Source of the DNA: JAGTVG01 sp964389805
GTDB lineage: Bacteria; Bacteroidota; Bacteroidia; Cytophagales; Cyclobacteriaceae
Length of the DNA: 26,368 bases
Assembly: GCA_964389805.1 (NCBI GenBank)
Contig: CAYMFU010000074.1
Location: 1-26,368 of the forward strand
Direction of reading: 5' to 3'
A model generated the notes under the pieces. That model was not told the DNA's origin. It saw nothing but the letters and a program-made list of their open reading frames with translations, and searched no databases. Below are positions 8,499-15,623 of this stretch, piece after piece. The position numbers and the translations under genes are program-made. Positions within the stretch are counted from its first letter, which is position 1; the number at the start of each line of letters is the position of its first letter.

Positions 8499-8535
8499 AT
8501 TAAATAGTTTAATTGAGCTATTAAATAGGGCAATT
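8499..8535. promoter_or_regulatory. Candidate TetR operator: two direct repeats, period 21 bp
   Basis: ATTAAATAG is repeated exactly at 8499-8507 and 8520-8528, and each copy is followed three bases later by AATT (8511-8514 and 8532-8535). The 21-bp period equals two helical turns, so both copies face the same side of the DNA. An inverted pair AATAG/CTATT (8503-8507 and 8518-8522) is embedded. The element ends 6 bp from the tetR start codon, where a repressor would block the operon promoter. AT-richness makes chance similarity possible. Confidence 0.4.
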
Positions 8536-8648
8536 AAAATAAAAATTTCCTTAAAAGCAACTTTTTCATGGATATTTTTGATCATGTTAAATTTTTATAG
8601 ATATACACAGGATACGGACATGTTCAGGATACCAGGGATTTTAAAAAG

Positions 8649-8679
8649 TTTGATCTGTATTTTAAGTGGATTAGTTTTA
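8649..8679 (+). promoter_or_regulatory. Near-consensus Bacteroidota promoter for the cytidylate-kinase-like gene
   Basis: TTTG at 8649-8652 is followed after exactly 19 bp by TAGTTTTA at 8672-8679, one mismatch from TAnnTTTG. Transcription would start near 8686 and leave a leader of about 215 nt that includes the inverted repeat at 8822-8851. There is no experimental support, and other starts closer to the gene are possible. Confidence 0.3.
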
Positions 8680-8821
8680 TTCGAGTAAATTTCAATTTAA
8701 TAATTACATAAACAGACTTCCGCTTATTATAAAATTTTACCGCATTTGTGGAATGAAATCTGTCAGATTTTTGTTCTATATATACAAACAAACCTTAAAC
8801 CATGAAATCGACATAAAATTT

Positions 8822-8851
8822 AATTGTTGATTTCTAAGAATATCAACAATT
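8822..8851. repeat. Perfect 10-bp inverted repeat in the leader of the kinase-like gene
   Basis: AATTGTTGAT (8822-8831) and ATCAACAATT (8842-8851) are exact reverse complements separated by 10 nt, and the spacer TTCTAAGAAT is itself nearly palindromic. In RNA it would form a hairpin 49 nt before the start codon at 8901. The following bases (TTTCTTTAATAAAG) are not a clean U-tract, so an intrinsic terminator is less likely than an operator or leader structure. Confidence 0.45.
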
Positions 8852-8900
8852 TTCTTTAATAAAGATTCCATCTGGCTTTAGGTTCATTAAATGTAGACAG

Positions 8901-9596
8901 ATGAAAAATATTCTAACCAATTATATGCGATCCAGGATGGAAAGGAAAACTATTCGGGAAATGCATGTTGACTATGGTCCGGTAGTCACAATCTCCAGAG
9001 CCTACGGATGTCCAGGTAAAATAGTGGCCCAGGATCTTGCCTTAAACCTGAATAAACGATTACTAGGTACACAATCCAGGCATTGGAAATGGATCAGCAA
9101 GGAAATTCTGGAAGAATCGGCTAGAGAACTCAAGCTGGACAAGTACATGATCAAAGAAGCAGTGAACGCAAATGAGAAGGGTGTTATGGATGATATGATC
9201 ATATCCCTTGCACATAAATTTTATCCAAGTGATGCGAAAGTCAAAAAGACACTGGCTGATGTGATCAAAGGATTTGCAAAAGAGGGTCATGTGATCATTG
9301 TTGGGAGGGCTGGAGTTTCATTAACGCGATCAATAAAGAGATCTCTCCATATCCGATTGCAAGCTCCTGTTGAATGGCGGATCAAGATCATCAGCGAACG
9401 GCAGAAGATTCCTATAGATGAAGCCAGAAGAAAATTGCTGGAAATCGATTATAAACGGGACCACCTGCGAGAGTATTTTGAAGGGCTAAAACCTGACAAT
9501 TCAATCTTTGATATAATTTTCAATTACCAGACGATGAATGAAGAGGAGATCCTGGAAAGTATTATCCGGATTATGGAGTTAAAAAAAATGATTTAA
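8901..9596 (+). CDS. Cytidylate kinase-like family protein
   Basis: The 231-residue protein resembles the cytidylate-kinase-like family (PF13189 type). The nucleotide-binding loop is VVTISRAYGCPG at residues 28-39, where the family usually has ITISREFGSGG. Later landmarks are VIIVGRAGVSL, a partner of the family GRG motif, and a LID-like basic segment (RIKIISERQKIPIDEARRKLLEIDYKR). True CMP kinases phosphorylate CMP/dCMP; the physiological substrate of this branch is not established, and this copy has Cys-Pro in the loop, so activity is uncertain. The start at 8901 gives an N-terminal extension of about 25 residues before the domain; the internal ATG at codon 9 or 13 is a possible alternative. 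It is monocistronic and converges on comM with only 2 bp between stops. Confidence 0.85.
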   Translation: MKNILTNYMRSRMERKTIREMHVDYGPVVTISRAYGCPGKIVAQDLALNLNKRLLGTQSRHWKWISKEILEESARELKLDKYMIKEAVNANEKGVMDDMIISLAHKFYPSDAKVKKTLADVIKGFAKEGHVIIVGRAGVSLTRSIKRSLHIRLQAPVEWRIKIISERQKIPIDEARRKLLEIDYKRDHLREYFEGLKPDNSIFDIIFNYQTMNEEEILESIIRIMELKKMI

Positions 9597-9598
9597 TT

Positions 9599-11137
9599 TC
9601 AAGCAAACCATCCCTCCCTGTCCAGGCTTCTGTATTGAATGGCCTCTGCCAGGTGCTCATTCCTGATTTCTTTACTTTCCGCAAGGTCAGCTATAGTCCG
9701 ACTTACCTTCAGGATCCGATGGTAAGCCCTGGCTGAAAGATCTAATTTCTCCATTGCTGTACGTAGGAGGTTTAATCCTGCTTTATTAACAACACAAGTT
9801 TCTCTAACCATTTGAGGAGGCATCATAGCATTTGAATATATCGATTGTTCCTTTGTAAACCTATCGTTTTGAATTTCTCGGGCAGAAATTACCCTATTCC
9901 GAATCTCCTGACTTGATTCGTTACTCCTAATCGATGCCATCTCATCAAAACTGACCGGAGTTACTTCTACATGTAAATCAATACGGTCAAGCAAGGGCCC
10001 GCTGATCTTATTCAGATATCTGTGGATTTGATCGGGAGTACATACACAGTCCTTTTCAGGATGATTATAAAATCCACATGGGCATGGATTCATGCTGGCG
10101 ATCAACATGAAATTTGCAGGATAATCTACGGTAAATTTAGTTCTTGATATCGTGACTTTTCTCTCCTCCAGGGGTTGTCGCATTACCTCAAGAACTGTTC
10201 TTCTAAACTCCGGCAGTTCATCCAGAAAAAGGACTCCATTGTGGGCCATAGAAATTTCACCTGGTTGAGGAAATGCCCCACCTCCAACCAGGGCTATATC
10301 TGAGATGGTATGATGCGGCGACCTGAAGGGTCGACGAGAAATCAGGGTGGCATTGGTTCCCAGCTTTCCAGCGACGGAATGGATCTTGGTTGTTTCCAAT
10401 GCTTCGTAAAGATTTAGCGGAGGCAAAATCGAAGGTAATCGCTTAGCCAACATGGTTTTACCGGATCCGGGGCTTCCAATCATTATTGCATTATGACTAC
10501 CTGCCGCTGCTATCTCAAGCGCTCTTTTAATATTATCCTGACCTTGTACTTCTTTGAAATCCATACCAAAATCTTCAACCTGATCGAAGAACAATTCCCT
10601 TGTATTGATATTAAAAGGTTTAATTTCTTTCTGAGCTAAAAGAAAATCAACAGCATCACGGATATTTGACACACCCATCACCTCAAGATCATTTACTATA
10701 GCTGCTTCCATTGCATTCTCTTTGGGGAGGATCAATCCTTTAAAGCCTCTTTTTCTTGCCATCATAGCAATAAGAAGTGCACCTTTAATAGGTCTAAGGT
10801 GACCATCCAGGGCAAGTTCACCCATGATCACAAATTTTTCAAGAAGATCGGTGTCCATTTGCCTGGAGGCTTTCATCAGGCTGAGAGCTATAGTTAGATC
10901 ATATGCCGATCCTTCCTTTTTTATATCAGCGGGAGCAAGATTTAGAATGATCCTTGTCCTGGGCATGGTATACCCCGAATATTTCAGCGCTGATTCTATT
11001 CGTGACCAGCTTTCTTTAACAGCGTTGTCGGGTAAACCCACCATAAAGTGTTTAGTGCCAGCACATACATTGGCTTCAATGGTAATTATGCTGGCATCTA
11101 TGCCGAATACGGCACAGCCATAAGATTTTGCCAGCAT
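9599..11137 (-). CDS. comM: YifB/ComM family Mg-chelatase-like AAA+ ATPase
   Basis: The 512-residue product matches the full length of ComM/YifB. An N-terminal Lon-protease-S16-like fold (about 1-170, with KEGSAYDLTIAL and GELALDGHLRPIKGAL) precedes the AAA+ Mg-chelatase domain: Walker A GSPGSGKT at 221-228, Walker B VLFLDEL at 302-308, sensor Asn in IASMNPCPCG near 350, and cysteine pairs at 352/354 and 364/366. The C-terminal Mg_chelatase_C segment is present (RAYHRILKVSRTIADL). In naturally competent Gram-negatives ComM is a hexameric helicase that promotes branch migration during integration of transformed DNA; in Bacteroidota the role is presumed similar. It starts one base after the gmhA stop, so the two are cotranscribed. 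Confidence 0.96.
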   Translation of the reverse strand: MLAKSYGCAVFGIDASIITIEANVCAGTKHFMVGLPDNAVKESWSRIESALKYSGYTMPRTRIILNLAPADIKKEGSAYDLTIALSLMKASRQMDTDLLEKFVIMGELALDGHLRPIKGALLIAMMARKRGFKGLILPKENAMEAAIVNDLEVMGVSNIRDAVDFLLAQKEIKPFNINTRELFFDQVEDFGMDFKEVQGQDNIKRALEIAAAGSHNAIMIGSPGSGKTMLAKRLPSILPPLNLYEALETTKIHSVAGKLGTNATLISRRPFRSPHHTISDIALVGGGAFPQPGEISMAHNGVLFLDELPEFRRTVLEVMRQPLEERKVTISRTKFTVDYPANFMLIASMNPCPCGFYNHPEKDCVCTPDQIHRYLNKISGPLLDRIDLHVEVTPVSFDEMASIRSNESSQEIRNRVISAREIQNDRFTKEQSIYSNAMMPPQMVRETCVVNKAGLNLLRTAMEKLDLSARAYHRILKVSRTIADLAESKEIRNEHLAEAIQYRSLDREGWFA

Positions 11138-11138
11138 A

Positions 11139-11717
11139 TCAGGCTAATTGTTTTTCAATAAGGAGGATTAATATGTGAATGATTTTAATATGGATTTCCT
11201 GTATCCGGTCAGAATATCCTGTAAAAGGTACCACAATGCTGACATTGGACATTTTTGACACCTGGCCACCATCATTTCCGCTGAGAATTATTGTAGTCAT
11301 GCCCTTTATTTTGGCACTTTCAACTGCTTTAATGATATTCGGAGAATTACCACTTGTAGTGATCCCAAGAAGTACATCATTCGAATGTCCCATAGCTTCG
11401 ATAAACCTGGAGAAAATATTGTCAAATCCATAATCATTACTGACACATGATATATGCGAAGGATCAGAAATGGCTATGGCGGGGATAGGTGGCCTATCAT
11501 CCCGGTAGCGCCCGGTAAGTTCTTCTGCAAAATGCATGGCATCACAATGTGATCCACCATTTCCGCAGGAAACAATTTTCCCTTTGTTTTTTACTGCTTC
11601 CACCATGAGTGATGCAGCATGGTTGATATTATTGATCATAGCTGGCTGGTTTATTATTTTTGTTAATAGTTTTTCGGCCTCATACAGTTCTTCTTTTATT
11701 AATTTACTGAAGTTCAT
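11139..11717 (-). CDS. gmhA: Phosphoheptose isomerase (sedoheptulose-7-phosphate isomerase)
   Basis: A 192-residue SIS-domain protein, the same length as E. coli GmhA and very similar by eye through most of its length. The conserved SCGNGGSHCDAMHFAEELTGRYR block is at about residues 50-72, with the predicted general base Glu65 and metal-binding His62, followed by ISDPSHISCVSNDYGF, the phosphate-binding GITTSGNSPNIIKA (118-131), and RIQEIHIKIIHIL with catalytic His181. It converts sedoheptulose 7-phosphate to D-glycero-D-manno-heptose 7-phosphate, the first step toward ADP-heptose for LPS core or GDP-heptose for glycans. The other heptose genes (hldE, gmhB, hldD) are not in view. It lies 20 bp after a small membrane-protein gene and one base before comM. 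Confidence 0.97.
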   Translation of the reverse strand: MNFSKLIKEELYEAEKLLTKIINQPAMINNINHAASLMVEAVKNKGKIVSCGNGGSHCDAMHFAEELTGRYRDDRPPIPAIAISDPSHISCVSNDYGFDNIFSRFIEAMGHSNDVLLGITTSGNSPNIIKAVESAKIKGMTTIILSGNDGGQVSKMSNVSIVVPFTGYSDRIQEIHIKIIHILILLIEKQLA

Positions 11718-11737
11718 TTAATTATTCAGGTTGAATC

Positions 11738-12082
11738 TTATCCTTGAATTATATTGGATCTTTCTTGATCAATTTCGTATAGATCAGACTTAAATCCTTT
11801 ATTTTCTTTTTTGGCTTTACTGATGTCTTTTTTCAGTCCTGTTATTTCATAATAATATATTGTAATTATCGAGGTAAATAAAATCATATTGACGATTAAA
11901 ACATATTTAATATATGAAATATACCTAGCCATTTTTACCATCTCCCGAATATCATTGCCATCAATTAGAAAAGACCTGATCAGCATTGTAAGATTGAATA
12001 CAAAAAACAATAGAATCAGGCTATAAATTGTTTTTTGGGATCCTGAAAGGTTTTTGAGATAGCTCGTTAACATACATTTCAA
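11738..12082 (-). CDS. Small membrane protein with coiled-coil tail, unknown function
   Basis: A 114-residue product I do not recognise. It has two hydrophobic segments, at about residues 18-36 (TIYSLILLFFVFNLTMLIR) and 58-78 (IKYVLIVNMILFTSIITIYYY), and a charged, Lys/Glu/Asp-rich C-terminal helix of about 35 residues that looks like a short cytoplasmic coiled coil (LKKDISKAKKENKGFKSDL). An alternative start is the Met at codon 4. It sits 71 bp downstream of the Wzi-like barrel and 20 bp upstream of gmhA, in the same direction, so it probably belongs to that operon; an envelope role is inferred from context only. Confidence 0.7.
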   Translation of the reverse strand: MKCMLTSYLKNLSGSQKTIYSLILLFFVFNLTMLIRSFLIDGNDIREMVKMARYISYIKYVLIVNMILFTSIITIYYYEITGLKKDISKAKKENKGFKSDLYEIDQERSNIIQG

Positions 12083-12153
12083 TTCAGATGCTGAAAATAA
12101 GAAAAAATTGACAATTTCGGGATGAAATGATCCAATTTTAATTTTTACGCTAT

Positions 12154-13860
12154 CTAAAAATCGAACACCTTACGAGGTATGTTATACCTGAAATGTCCCA
12201 TTATATAGAAGGTATTATCATCCAGAAGATCCAGCTCGCTTTTTACATTCCTAACAACAAATTGCAGGTCGAAAAACACGTTATGCTTAAATTGGTAGGA
12301 AGTAGTAAAATCAAAATAATTGAAGTTTGTACCATAACCCTGGCCAATATAGTTGCCATATTCCTGCTCCCTTGTAATATAGCTTTGCATAATATCCTTT
12401 CCCCAATTACTTTCCTCATTATCTTCACCATAAAATGCACCTATATACTTTGCAATAAAGGAGAACTTTCTAAAAGGTTGATACCTTGTCAAGGCAATAA
12501 ATTCCTTGAAATTGGCCCCATAGGGATGTGCCAATGGCATCCTGTAGTGTGCAAAATTGGTATATATTGTCTCATGACCATAAGTATATGGACGGGCAAT
12601 ATTAAATTCTAGGGTAAGGTCAAGGTTATCAAGCCAGAAAGCATCCATATATTTAAGTCCAATTTGTCCGCCAAATTTATTGGCCCACCAGCCATCACCT
12701 GATGTGACTTCACTCATTACAAATTCATCCAGGATGAGTTGTCCATAAAGCTGAAATCTTCTTAGGAAATTCCACTTGCCATCAAATCCAACCACTACAT
12801 TATTTTCACTTCCTGACTGATGTTCCGCGGCCCTGTAAAAAATTGCGGGATTTAAATAGTTCGGATCAAAAGAACTATCAGTTGAATCGCCCATGGATAC
12901 ATTCTCAAAAAATCCGAGATTTAATTTCTTCCCAATATCAAATGATATGTGATGATGTGCAAAATATTTACGGGGGTAAGGGCCAGACAATGAACCGGTA
13001 CCAGGATTACTGTAAGCATCTGCATAATGCTGGGCAATCACAAGACGGTAGTACAACTTCCATACTTTAACATCAAACTTTAAAAAGAGGTAGTTGTTTG
13101 TGAAATCCGATAATCCCATTGAGCGGATCCCGTCCCCCAGAAATAATTTATCATATCCGAATTGAACATTTATCTGTTTTATAATATTGAAAGAAATATA
13201 TCCTCTTGCCGTATAGAAGTCGGCACCATCCGTATCATAAGCTTTCCAGAATCCCTCATAAGGCACCACACCATTACGATCTATCCAGGATTGAATATAA
13301 TTTGGATATATGGCATTGGTAGTGGTAACATAGGTGTAATATCCAATTTTTTTAGCGATCAATCCACTTGCTTCAAATCCTCTCGTATTGGTATATAGCA
13401 TCCTGCCATAATTACTATCACTACCCGCACTGAAATGAATGACAGGATTTAAGTGAAGTTCGAAATCTTTTGTTAACACAGATACGAAATCCGGCTTCTT
13501 ACGGTAGAAGATCTTTAGAAAGGGTTTTCTGCTATCAGATTCTGATGAATCAGAAAAAGACCAGTTGTCATTTTTTATATACCCTATATTGAATTTGTCA
13601 ATTCTATTATATTCAAGACTGTCTACATTAAGATCATCAACAAATTCTGCCACGGCTTCTCTTCTATAGGGTTTTAATGCAGATTGATAGTATTTTGATA
13701 AAATCCCCGATTTAATGGATAATCTGTCAAGCAAATGATAATAATCACGATTTAGAGGAACATTTGCACTTTGTGCGAATATCTTCTTTACTGGCATCTG
13801 GAGAATGAATAAACAGAGAAAAAGGATTAAGGTAAATATGTATTTACTTCTGGTCATCAT
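12154..13860 (-). CDS. Outer-membrane beta-barrel protein, capsule assembly Wzi / RemB-like family
   Basis: The 568-residue protein begins with a Sec signal peptide (hydrophobic residues 8-22, likely cleavage after FAQ at 28-30). The rest is rich in alternating aromatic beta strands ending in an aromatic residue (F568), as in barrel proteins. Landmarks typical of the Bacteroidota Wzi-like/RemB group are FGYDKLFLGDGIRSMGLSD (about 234-252) and NPAIFYRAAEHQSGSENN (337-354). Wzi in E. coli is a lectin that anchors group 1 capsule; RemB of Flavobacterium is linked to gliding motility. Which applies here cannot be decided, as neither capsule nor gliding genes are adjacent. It is first in a run with the 114-residue membrane protein, gmhA and comM. 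Confidence 0.82.
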   Translation of the reverse strand: MMTRSKYIFTLILFLCLFILQMPVKKIFAQSANVPLNRDYYHLLDRLSIKSGILSKYYQSALKPYRREAVAEFVDDLNVDSLEYNRIDKFNIGYIKNDNWSFSDSSESDSRKPFLKIFYRKKPDFVSVLTKDFELHLNPVIHFSAGSDSNYGRMLYTNTRGFEASGLIAKKIGYYTYVTTTNAIYPNYIQSWIDRNGVVPYEGFWKAYDTDGADFYTARGYISFNIIKQINVQFGYDKLFLGDGIRSMGLSDFTNNYLFLKFDVKVWKLYYRLVIAQHYADAYSNPGTGSLSGPYPRKYFAHHHISFDIGKKLNLGFFENVSMGDSTDSSFDPNYLNPAIFYRAAEHQSGSENNVVVGFDGKWNFLRRFQLYGQLILDEFVMSEVTSGDGWWANKFGGQIGLKYMDAFWLDNLDLTLEFNIARPYTYGHETIYTNFAHYRMPLAHPYGANFKEFIALTRYQPFRKFSFIAKYIGAFYGEDNEESNWGKDIMQSYITREQEYGNYIGQGYGTNFNYFDFTTSYQFKHNVFFDLQFVVRNVKSELDLLDDNTFYIMGHFRYNIPRKVFDF

Positions 13861-13895
13861 AGATTAAAAAGCATAAGCCTCTATTCGCATATCCT

Positions 13896-13925
13896 CAAAT
13901 AATGACTAAAAATATGCATTATTTG
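13896..13925. repeat. 9-bp inverted repeat upstream of the Wzi-like gene
   Basis: CAAATAATG (13896-13904) and CATTATTTG (13917-13925) are exact reverse complements with a 12-nt spacer, centred about 50 bp upstream of the Wzi-like start (13860, minus strand). No T-tract follows on either strand, so an operator is more likely than a terminator. The left arm contains the ATG of the possible small plus-strand gene at 13902. Confidence 0.35.
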
Positions 13926-13994
13926 GTTTACGTGATGTTAATTGTCCTATTTTTTATTTTAAGTTATGAGGCTCAAAAGCATGGTGGAGAATAA
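13902..13994 (+). CDS. Possible 30-residue single-span membrane peptide
   Basis: In the 148-bp gap between two minus-strand genes, a plus-strand frame ATG (13902) to TAA (13992-13994) encodes 30 residues. The N-terminus is short and polar (MTKNMH), then come about 15 hydrophobic residues (LVYVMLIVLFFILSY, residues 8-22), then a charged tail (EAQKHGGE). This is the layout of a bacterial small membrane protein. Against it: no recognisable promoter or ribosome binding site, and AT-rich gaps often yield hydrophobic frames by chance. Confidence 0.22.
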   Translation: MTKNMHYLVYVMLIVLFFILSYEAQKHGGE

Positions 13995-14008
13995 TAGATT
14001 CTTCGAGA

Positions 14009-15112
14009 TCAGATACCGCAATATTTTCTCAGATAATTAAGCCCTATTTTTGATCCCAGTTCGTAAGCCATTCGGAAATCAGAGCATGAGTTAAAAGTAT
14101 TTCCCAGAGAAGTTGCTGCAGCACCTCTTTTTATATAGGTGTCGGCTAAAATCTTTTTTAGTTTAATGGTATCCTCGGTTGTTCTTAATTCCTCCTGCAG
14201 CAATTGAATTGATTTTGTATAATCATTATAAGCACCACCGAAATCAAGGATATTGTGCCTGCATAATCCCCGATAACGATAATTGTATTCTTTGCTAGGT
14301 TGAAGTTCAATAGATTTGGAGAAGTCATCAATGGCTTCTTTGTACTGGTCATTTTGCATTTCAATCAATCCACGTTCAGTATATGCTTCTACCCGGTCCG
14401 GGTTGATCTTTATCATCACATCATAATCTTCGATAGCCTCTGCAGGCTCTCCCAATTCCTTGTTATAGTCACTTCGCAATTGCCGGAAGGCCATATTGTC
14501 TCCATCAAGACTTACTGCAGTATTCAGATCAGAAACAGCCTCTTTAAGATACTTATTTCCCTCATAATCATATTTTGAAATATGCGCTTTATATTCTGCC
14601 CTTCTGGCATAATATTTCCCAACCTGGTTATCCAGTTCAATGGCCTTGTTGATTTCCCTAATTGCTTCTGATTTATCTTTTAAGGTGAGATATTTAAACC
14701 GGGAATATTCATAATGCCCTTCAGTGTATTCAGGAATAAGCTTAAATGCCGTTGAAAAATCTTCATATGCTCCTCGATAATTTTTCGATTCCATTTTTGC
14801 AACTGCTCTTTTCAAAAAATATTCAGCTGTATAGGAGTCATATGTTTTTCGGGCCTTAATAACTCTATTATAATCGTTAATAGCGAGGTCAAACTTTTTT
14901 AAAGCTAAAAATGATTCCGCTCTAATAAATAAAGCATTCTCATACACGGGATCTAGCTTAATGGCATTATCCAGAAAATCAATAGCTTCAAAATATTTGC
15001 CGTCATCAAATTTACTTTTGCCAAATTTATAATACTCACGAGCTGTAAATTGCCCAAAAACCTGTATTGAAATAAATGTTAAAATAAAATATAAAACCCT
15101 TGCCTTCATCAA
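14009..15112 (-). CDS. Secreted or periplasmic tetratricopeptide-repeat protein
   Basis: The 367-residue protein has a Sec signal peptide (VLYFILTFISIQVFGQ, cleavage near residue 20) followed by tandem TPR units to the C-terminus. Clear repeats include KSKFDDGKYFEAIDFLDNA, IRAESFLALKKFDLAINDYN, ERGLIEMQNDQYKEAIDDFS and YRGLCRHNILDFGGAYNDYT, with the expected G/A/Y/P spacing over about 34 residues. TPR domains mediate protein-protein contacts; no enzymatic domain is visible, so it is probably a scaffold in the periplasm. It is transcribed alone or with the Wzi-like gene 148 bp downstream, and is divergent from rpmE2. Confidence 0.88.
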   Translation of the reverse strand: MMKARVLYFILTFISIQVFGQFTAREYYKFGKSKFDDGKYFEAIDFLDNAIKLDPVYENALFIRAESFLALKKFDLAINDYNRVIKARKTYDSYTAEYFLKRAVAKMESKNYRGAYEDFSTAFKLIPEYTEGHYEYSRFKYLTLKDKSEAIREINKAIELDNQVGKYYARRAEYKAHISKYDYEGNKYLKEAVSDLNTAVSLDGDNMAFRQLRSDYNKELGEPAEAIEDYDVMIKINPDRVEAYTERGLIEMQNDQYKEAIDDFSKSIELQPSKEYNYRYRGLCRHNILDFGGAYNDYTKSIQLLQEELRTTEDTIKLKKILADTYIKRGAAATSLGNTFNSCSDFRMAYELGSKIGLNYLRKYCGI

Positions 15113-15231
15113 ATAAAATTATCCTTCTATTAAAATACCTCTCAAAATGACCTTTATTATCCAAATACGTAAAAAAAAGATTTATGATATGTTAATGCCA
15201 TAGATCCATTCATTTTTTTTCAATAACAAAG

Positions 15232-15239
15232 CAAAAGTA
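15232..15239 (-). promoter_or_regulatory. Possible -7 element for the TPR gene
   Basis: Read on the minus strand this is TACTTTTG, an exact match to the Bacteroidota -7 consensus TAnnTTTG, placed about 120 bp upstream of the TPR gene start. No TTTG is found at the expected -33 position, so support is partial. Confidence 0.3.
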
Positions 15240-15258
15240 ATCTTATATTTTTTAATAT

Positions 15259-15289
15259 TTTGTCGATTTAAAAAGTTTGACTAATTTTG
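15259..15289 (+). promoter_or_regulatory. Consensus Bacteroidota promoter of rpmE2
   Basis: TTTG at 15259-15262 and TAATTTTG at 15282-15289 match the -33 and -7 elements of the Bacteroidota housekeeping sigma factor exactly, with a 19-bp spacer. Initiation would fall near 15295, leaving a very short leader before the L31 start at 15310. The upstream in-frame ATG at 15277 lies inside this promoter and so cannot be the translation start. Confidence 0.75.
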
Positions 15290-15309
15290 TGTCCCTAAAA
15301 AAATTAGAA

Positions 15310-15555
15310 ATGAAAAAAGGAATTCATCCGGAATATAAGGAAGTAGTATTTCACGATACTCAAAGTGATTATAAATTTATCACGAAGTCGACGATGACTT
15401 CAAAGGATACAATTAAGTGGGAAGATGGTAATACCTATCCATTAATTAAGATTGAAGTAAGTTCAGCTTCTCATCCATTTTATACTGGTAAGAAAATATT
15501 TGTTGATACTGCTGGTAGGGTTGAGAAATTTAATAGAAGGTATAAAAAGAAATAG
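15310..15555 (+). CDS. rpmE2: 50S ribosomal protein L31, type B (zinc-free)
   Basis: The 81-residue protein begins MKKGIHPEYKEVVFHD and contains the type B hallmarks SHPFYTGKK and a DTAGRVEKFNRRY-type C-terminus (VDTAGRVEKFNRRYKKK). The CxxC zinc ligands of type A L31 are absent. L31 sits at the central bridge between ribosomal subunits. The start at 15310 is chosen over an in-frame ATG at 15277 because homologues begin at MKKGIHP and the earlier codon lies within the promoter. In many bacteria the type B form replaces the zinc form under zinc limitation; in Bacteroidota it is often the only L31, so that should not be assumed here. A terminator hairpin follows. Confidence 0.96.
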   Translation: MKKGIHPEYKEVVFHDTQSDYKFITKSTMTSKDTIKWEDGNTYPLIKIEVSSASHPFYTGKKIFVDTAGRVEKFNRRYKKK

Positions 15556-15574
15556 CTTAAAACGTAATAAAATG

Positions 15575-15612
15575 AAGGCTTCATGGTTTATTCTATGAAG
15601 CCTTTTTTATTT
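15575..15612 (+). terminator. Rho-independent terminator after rpmE2
   Basis: AAGGCTTCAT (15575-15584) pairs perfectly with ATGAAGCCTT (15595-15604) across a 10-nt loop, followed by TTTTATTTTATT. It ends only about 12 bp before the start codon of the next gene in the same direction, so it may also act as an attenuator for the glmU-like/holB transcript. Confidence 0.82.
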
Positions 15613-15623
15613 TATTCAAAACT

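Larger units (their letters stand above)
8494..8900. other. Divergent regulatory region between tetR and the cytidylate-kinase-like gene
   Basis: About 400 bp with no credible gene. Its left end carries a tandem direct repeat next to the tetR start. The middle has a near-consensus plus-strand promoter. The right end has a 10-bp inverted repeat in what would be the leader of the kinase-like gene. A hydrophobic 22-codon frame at 8620-8688 exists but overlaps the candidate promoter and has no other support. Confidence 0.6.

Noticed and set aside
8620..8688. 22-residue hydrophobic frame on the plus strand between tetR and the kinase-like gene
   Set aside because: It overlaps the candidate promoter and has no polar flanks typical of small membrane proteins.
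12193..12612. 139-residue plus-strand open frame
   Set aside because: Antisense shadow of the Wzi-like barrel gene.
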